From positions 1 through 35,841 of the forward strand of contig JABEUS010000116.1 in assembly GCA_013044285.1 (NCBI GenBank): a stretch of 35,841 nucleotides of DNA. The letters run 5' to 3'. The notes beneath the pieces were generated by a model. That model did not search any database. It was not told where the DNA came from and worked only from the letters and a program-made list of their open reading frames with translations. Of the stretch, positions 34,910 to 35,841 are shown in pieces (the stretch's first letter is position 1; every line of letters starts with the position of its first letter). The position numbers and the translations under genes were made by a program. This DNA is from Acidimicrobiaceae bacterium. Lineage in GTDB: Bacteria > Actinomycetota > Acidimicrobiia > Acidimicrobiales > RAAP-2.

Positions 34910-35272
34910 ATGCTCGGTACCCCGAAGAAGGGCAAGCGTTTTGGGGGCAGTTCGGCCCACCAGAAGGCCATGATGGCTAACTTGGCCGCGTCGCTGATTG
35001 CCGCTGAAGGCATCGTGACCACCGAGGCGAAGGCGAAGGCTCTGCGCCCGGTGATCGAGCGCACGGTGACGGCGGCGAAGCGTTCGCCGGAGGGTTCGGT
35101 CGCGGCTCAGCGTCGCGTCGTGGCGTTCCTGCGTGACAAGGACATGACGCACAAGCTGTTCACGGAGATTGCGCCGCGCTACGCGGACCGTCCCGGCGGC
35201 TACACCCGCATTCTGAAGCTGGGTCCGCGTCAGGGCGACAACGCCCCCATGGCGCGCATTGAGTTCGTCTGA
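34910..35272 (+). CDS. rplQ: 50S ribosomal protein L17
   Basis: This encodes 120 residues. PKKGKRFGGSSAHQKAMMANLAASL resembles the family N-terminus, with H18 in the helix. RPGGYTRILKLGPRQGDNAPMARIEFV is the standard end from its first residues to its last. The Shine-Dalgarno AGGAGGA lies just before, inside the rpoA end. truA probably starts inside its last codons. Confidence 0.98.
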   Translation: MLGTPKKGKRFGGSSAHQKAMMANLAASLIAAEGIVTTEAKAKALRPVIERTVTAAKRSPEGSVAAQRRVVAFLRDKDMTHKLFTEIAPRYADRPGGYTRILKLGPRQGDNAPMARIEFV

Positions 35273-35841
35273 GCCACCCCGGGCCACTCGCCGGTGGCGC
35301 CTCGACCTCGCCTACGACGGGCGAGGTCTCTACGGATTCGCCCCGCAACCGGGACGCGATACGGTGGTCAGCCTCCTGCGCGAAGCCCTCGGAAAGGCCC
35401 TCCGTATGGAGGAGCCTCCTTTCCTGGTGGGCGCGGGGCGCACCGACGCCGGTGTGCACGCCTGTGCTCAAGTAGTTCACGTCGACCTGCCGGCCGGCTG
35501 GACAATATCGCGGTACGGGGAGAACCCCGGCGCACTGCGGCGCTCGTTGAATCACCAGTTATCGGGTCGGGTGCGAGTCACTCGGCTGTTCGAGGTGTCG
35601 CCCGATTTTCATGCGCGTTTCGACGCGACCTGGCGTCACTACCGGTACCTCATCGTCGAGGCCGAGCCCCCGGCCCTGGAGTTAGAGAACGACTGGTCCT
35701 GGACAGTGCCCGGGCCCTTAGACGTCACGGCGATGAACGCAGTGGCCACCACCTTTCTCGGGGTGCACGATTTTCGGGCGTTGTGTCGGCGTCCGCCCGA
35801 TAAGTCCCCGGAGGATCCGCTCACCCGCAATATCTGGGAGC
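35259..35841 (+). CDS. truA: tRNA pseudouridine synthase A (3' end outside the window)
   Basis: The frame is open to the window edge. TruA makes pseudouridine at positions 38-40 of tRNA anticodon arms. The catalytic aspartate is D63 in GAGRTDAGVHA, if counted from a TTG at 35259. YDGRGLYGFAPQPGRDTV and FDATWRHYRYLI match the family. No ATG or GTG is available near the N-terminus, so TTG 35259, overlapping rplQ by 14 bases, is the best start, but it lacks a convincing Shine-Dalgarno. rplQ-truA is a standard pairing. Confidence 0.9.
   Translation, partial: MSSSEPPRATRRWRLDLAYDGRGLYGFAPQPGRDTVVSLLREALGKALRMEEPPFLVGAGRTDAGVHACAQVVHVDLPAGWTISRYGENPGALRRSLNHQLSGRVRVTRLFEVSPDFHARFDATWRHYRYLIVEAEPPALELENDWSWTVPGPLDVTAMNAVATTFLGVHDFRALCRRPPDKSPEDPLTRNIWE

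Overview
This window is one long translation and transcription locus from a GC-rich bacterium, very probably a member of the Actinomycetota. The evidence is the long coiled-coil insertion near the N-terminal third of RpoC, the zinc-type short S14, the acidic C-terminal tails on L22 and S3, and a DevR/DosR-like response regulator. An early-branching class such as Acidimicrobiia would fit, but I cannot prove that from sequence reading alone. Nearly every base is used: no gene-free stretch exceeds 300 bases, and most neighbouring genes overlap by 1 to 4 bases (ATGA, TAATG, TGATG or GTGA junctions).

Layout. Bases 1-1443 hold tRNA-Met, rpmG, tRNA-Trp, secE and nusG. Bases 1464-3961 hold rplK-rplA, then rplJ-rplL behind their own promoter and an L10-type leader. 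Bases 4208-11916 hold rpoB-rpoC. Bases 11921-12928 hold an unusual guest: a thioesterase fused to a degenerate carrier-protein domain. Bases 13045-17628 hold rpsL-rpsG-fusA-tuf-rpsJ. Bases 17840-29775 hold the S10/spc cluster, rplC to secY, followed by adk and map. On the minus strand, 31941 down to 29772 holds a three-gene redox-sensing island: a PPOX-like protein, a DevS-like GAF histidine kinase and a DevR-like regulator. Bases 32126-35841 hold infA-rpmJ-rpsM-rpsK-rpsD-rpoA-rplQ and the start of truA, which runs off the window.

Regulation. Five plus-strand transcription units are preceded by the same promoter design, TTGNNN, then exactly 18 bases, then TAGNNT (before rplJ, rpoB, rpsL, rplC and infA). 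Strong perfect hairpins sit at several unit boundaries: after rplL, at the rpoC/thioesterase junction, after rpsJ, in the rplC leader, at the map/devR tail-to-tail junction, and at the end of the PPOX gene. The S10 operon is split, because rpsJ belongs to the tuf unit and a promoter overlapping a hairpin restarts transcription before rplC.

Most interesting points. (1) The thioesterase has an intact catalytic triad, but its carrier domain has lost the phosphopantetheine serine. (2) The DevS-like kinase keeps the histidine that binds haem in the Mycobacterium homologue. The island has a DosR-box-like sequence placed about 43 bases upstream of a possibly leaderless GTG start, and it shares its intergenic region with infA. 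(3) infA appears to start with CTG and rpoB with TTG. (4) There is a perfect 17-base inverted repeat inside the PPOX gene end. (5) Ribosomal protein L33 has lost one of its four zinc-site cysteines. I saw no insertion sequence, CRISPR array or prophage.
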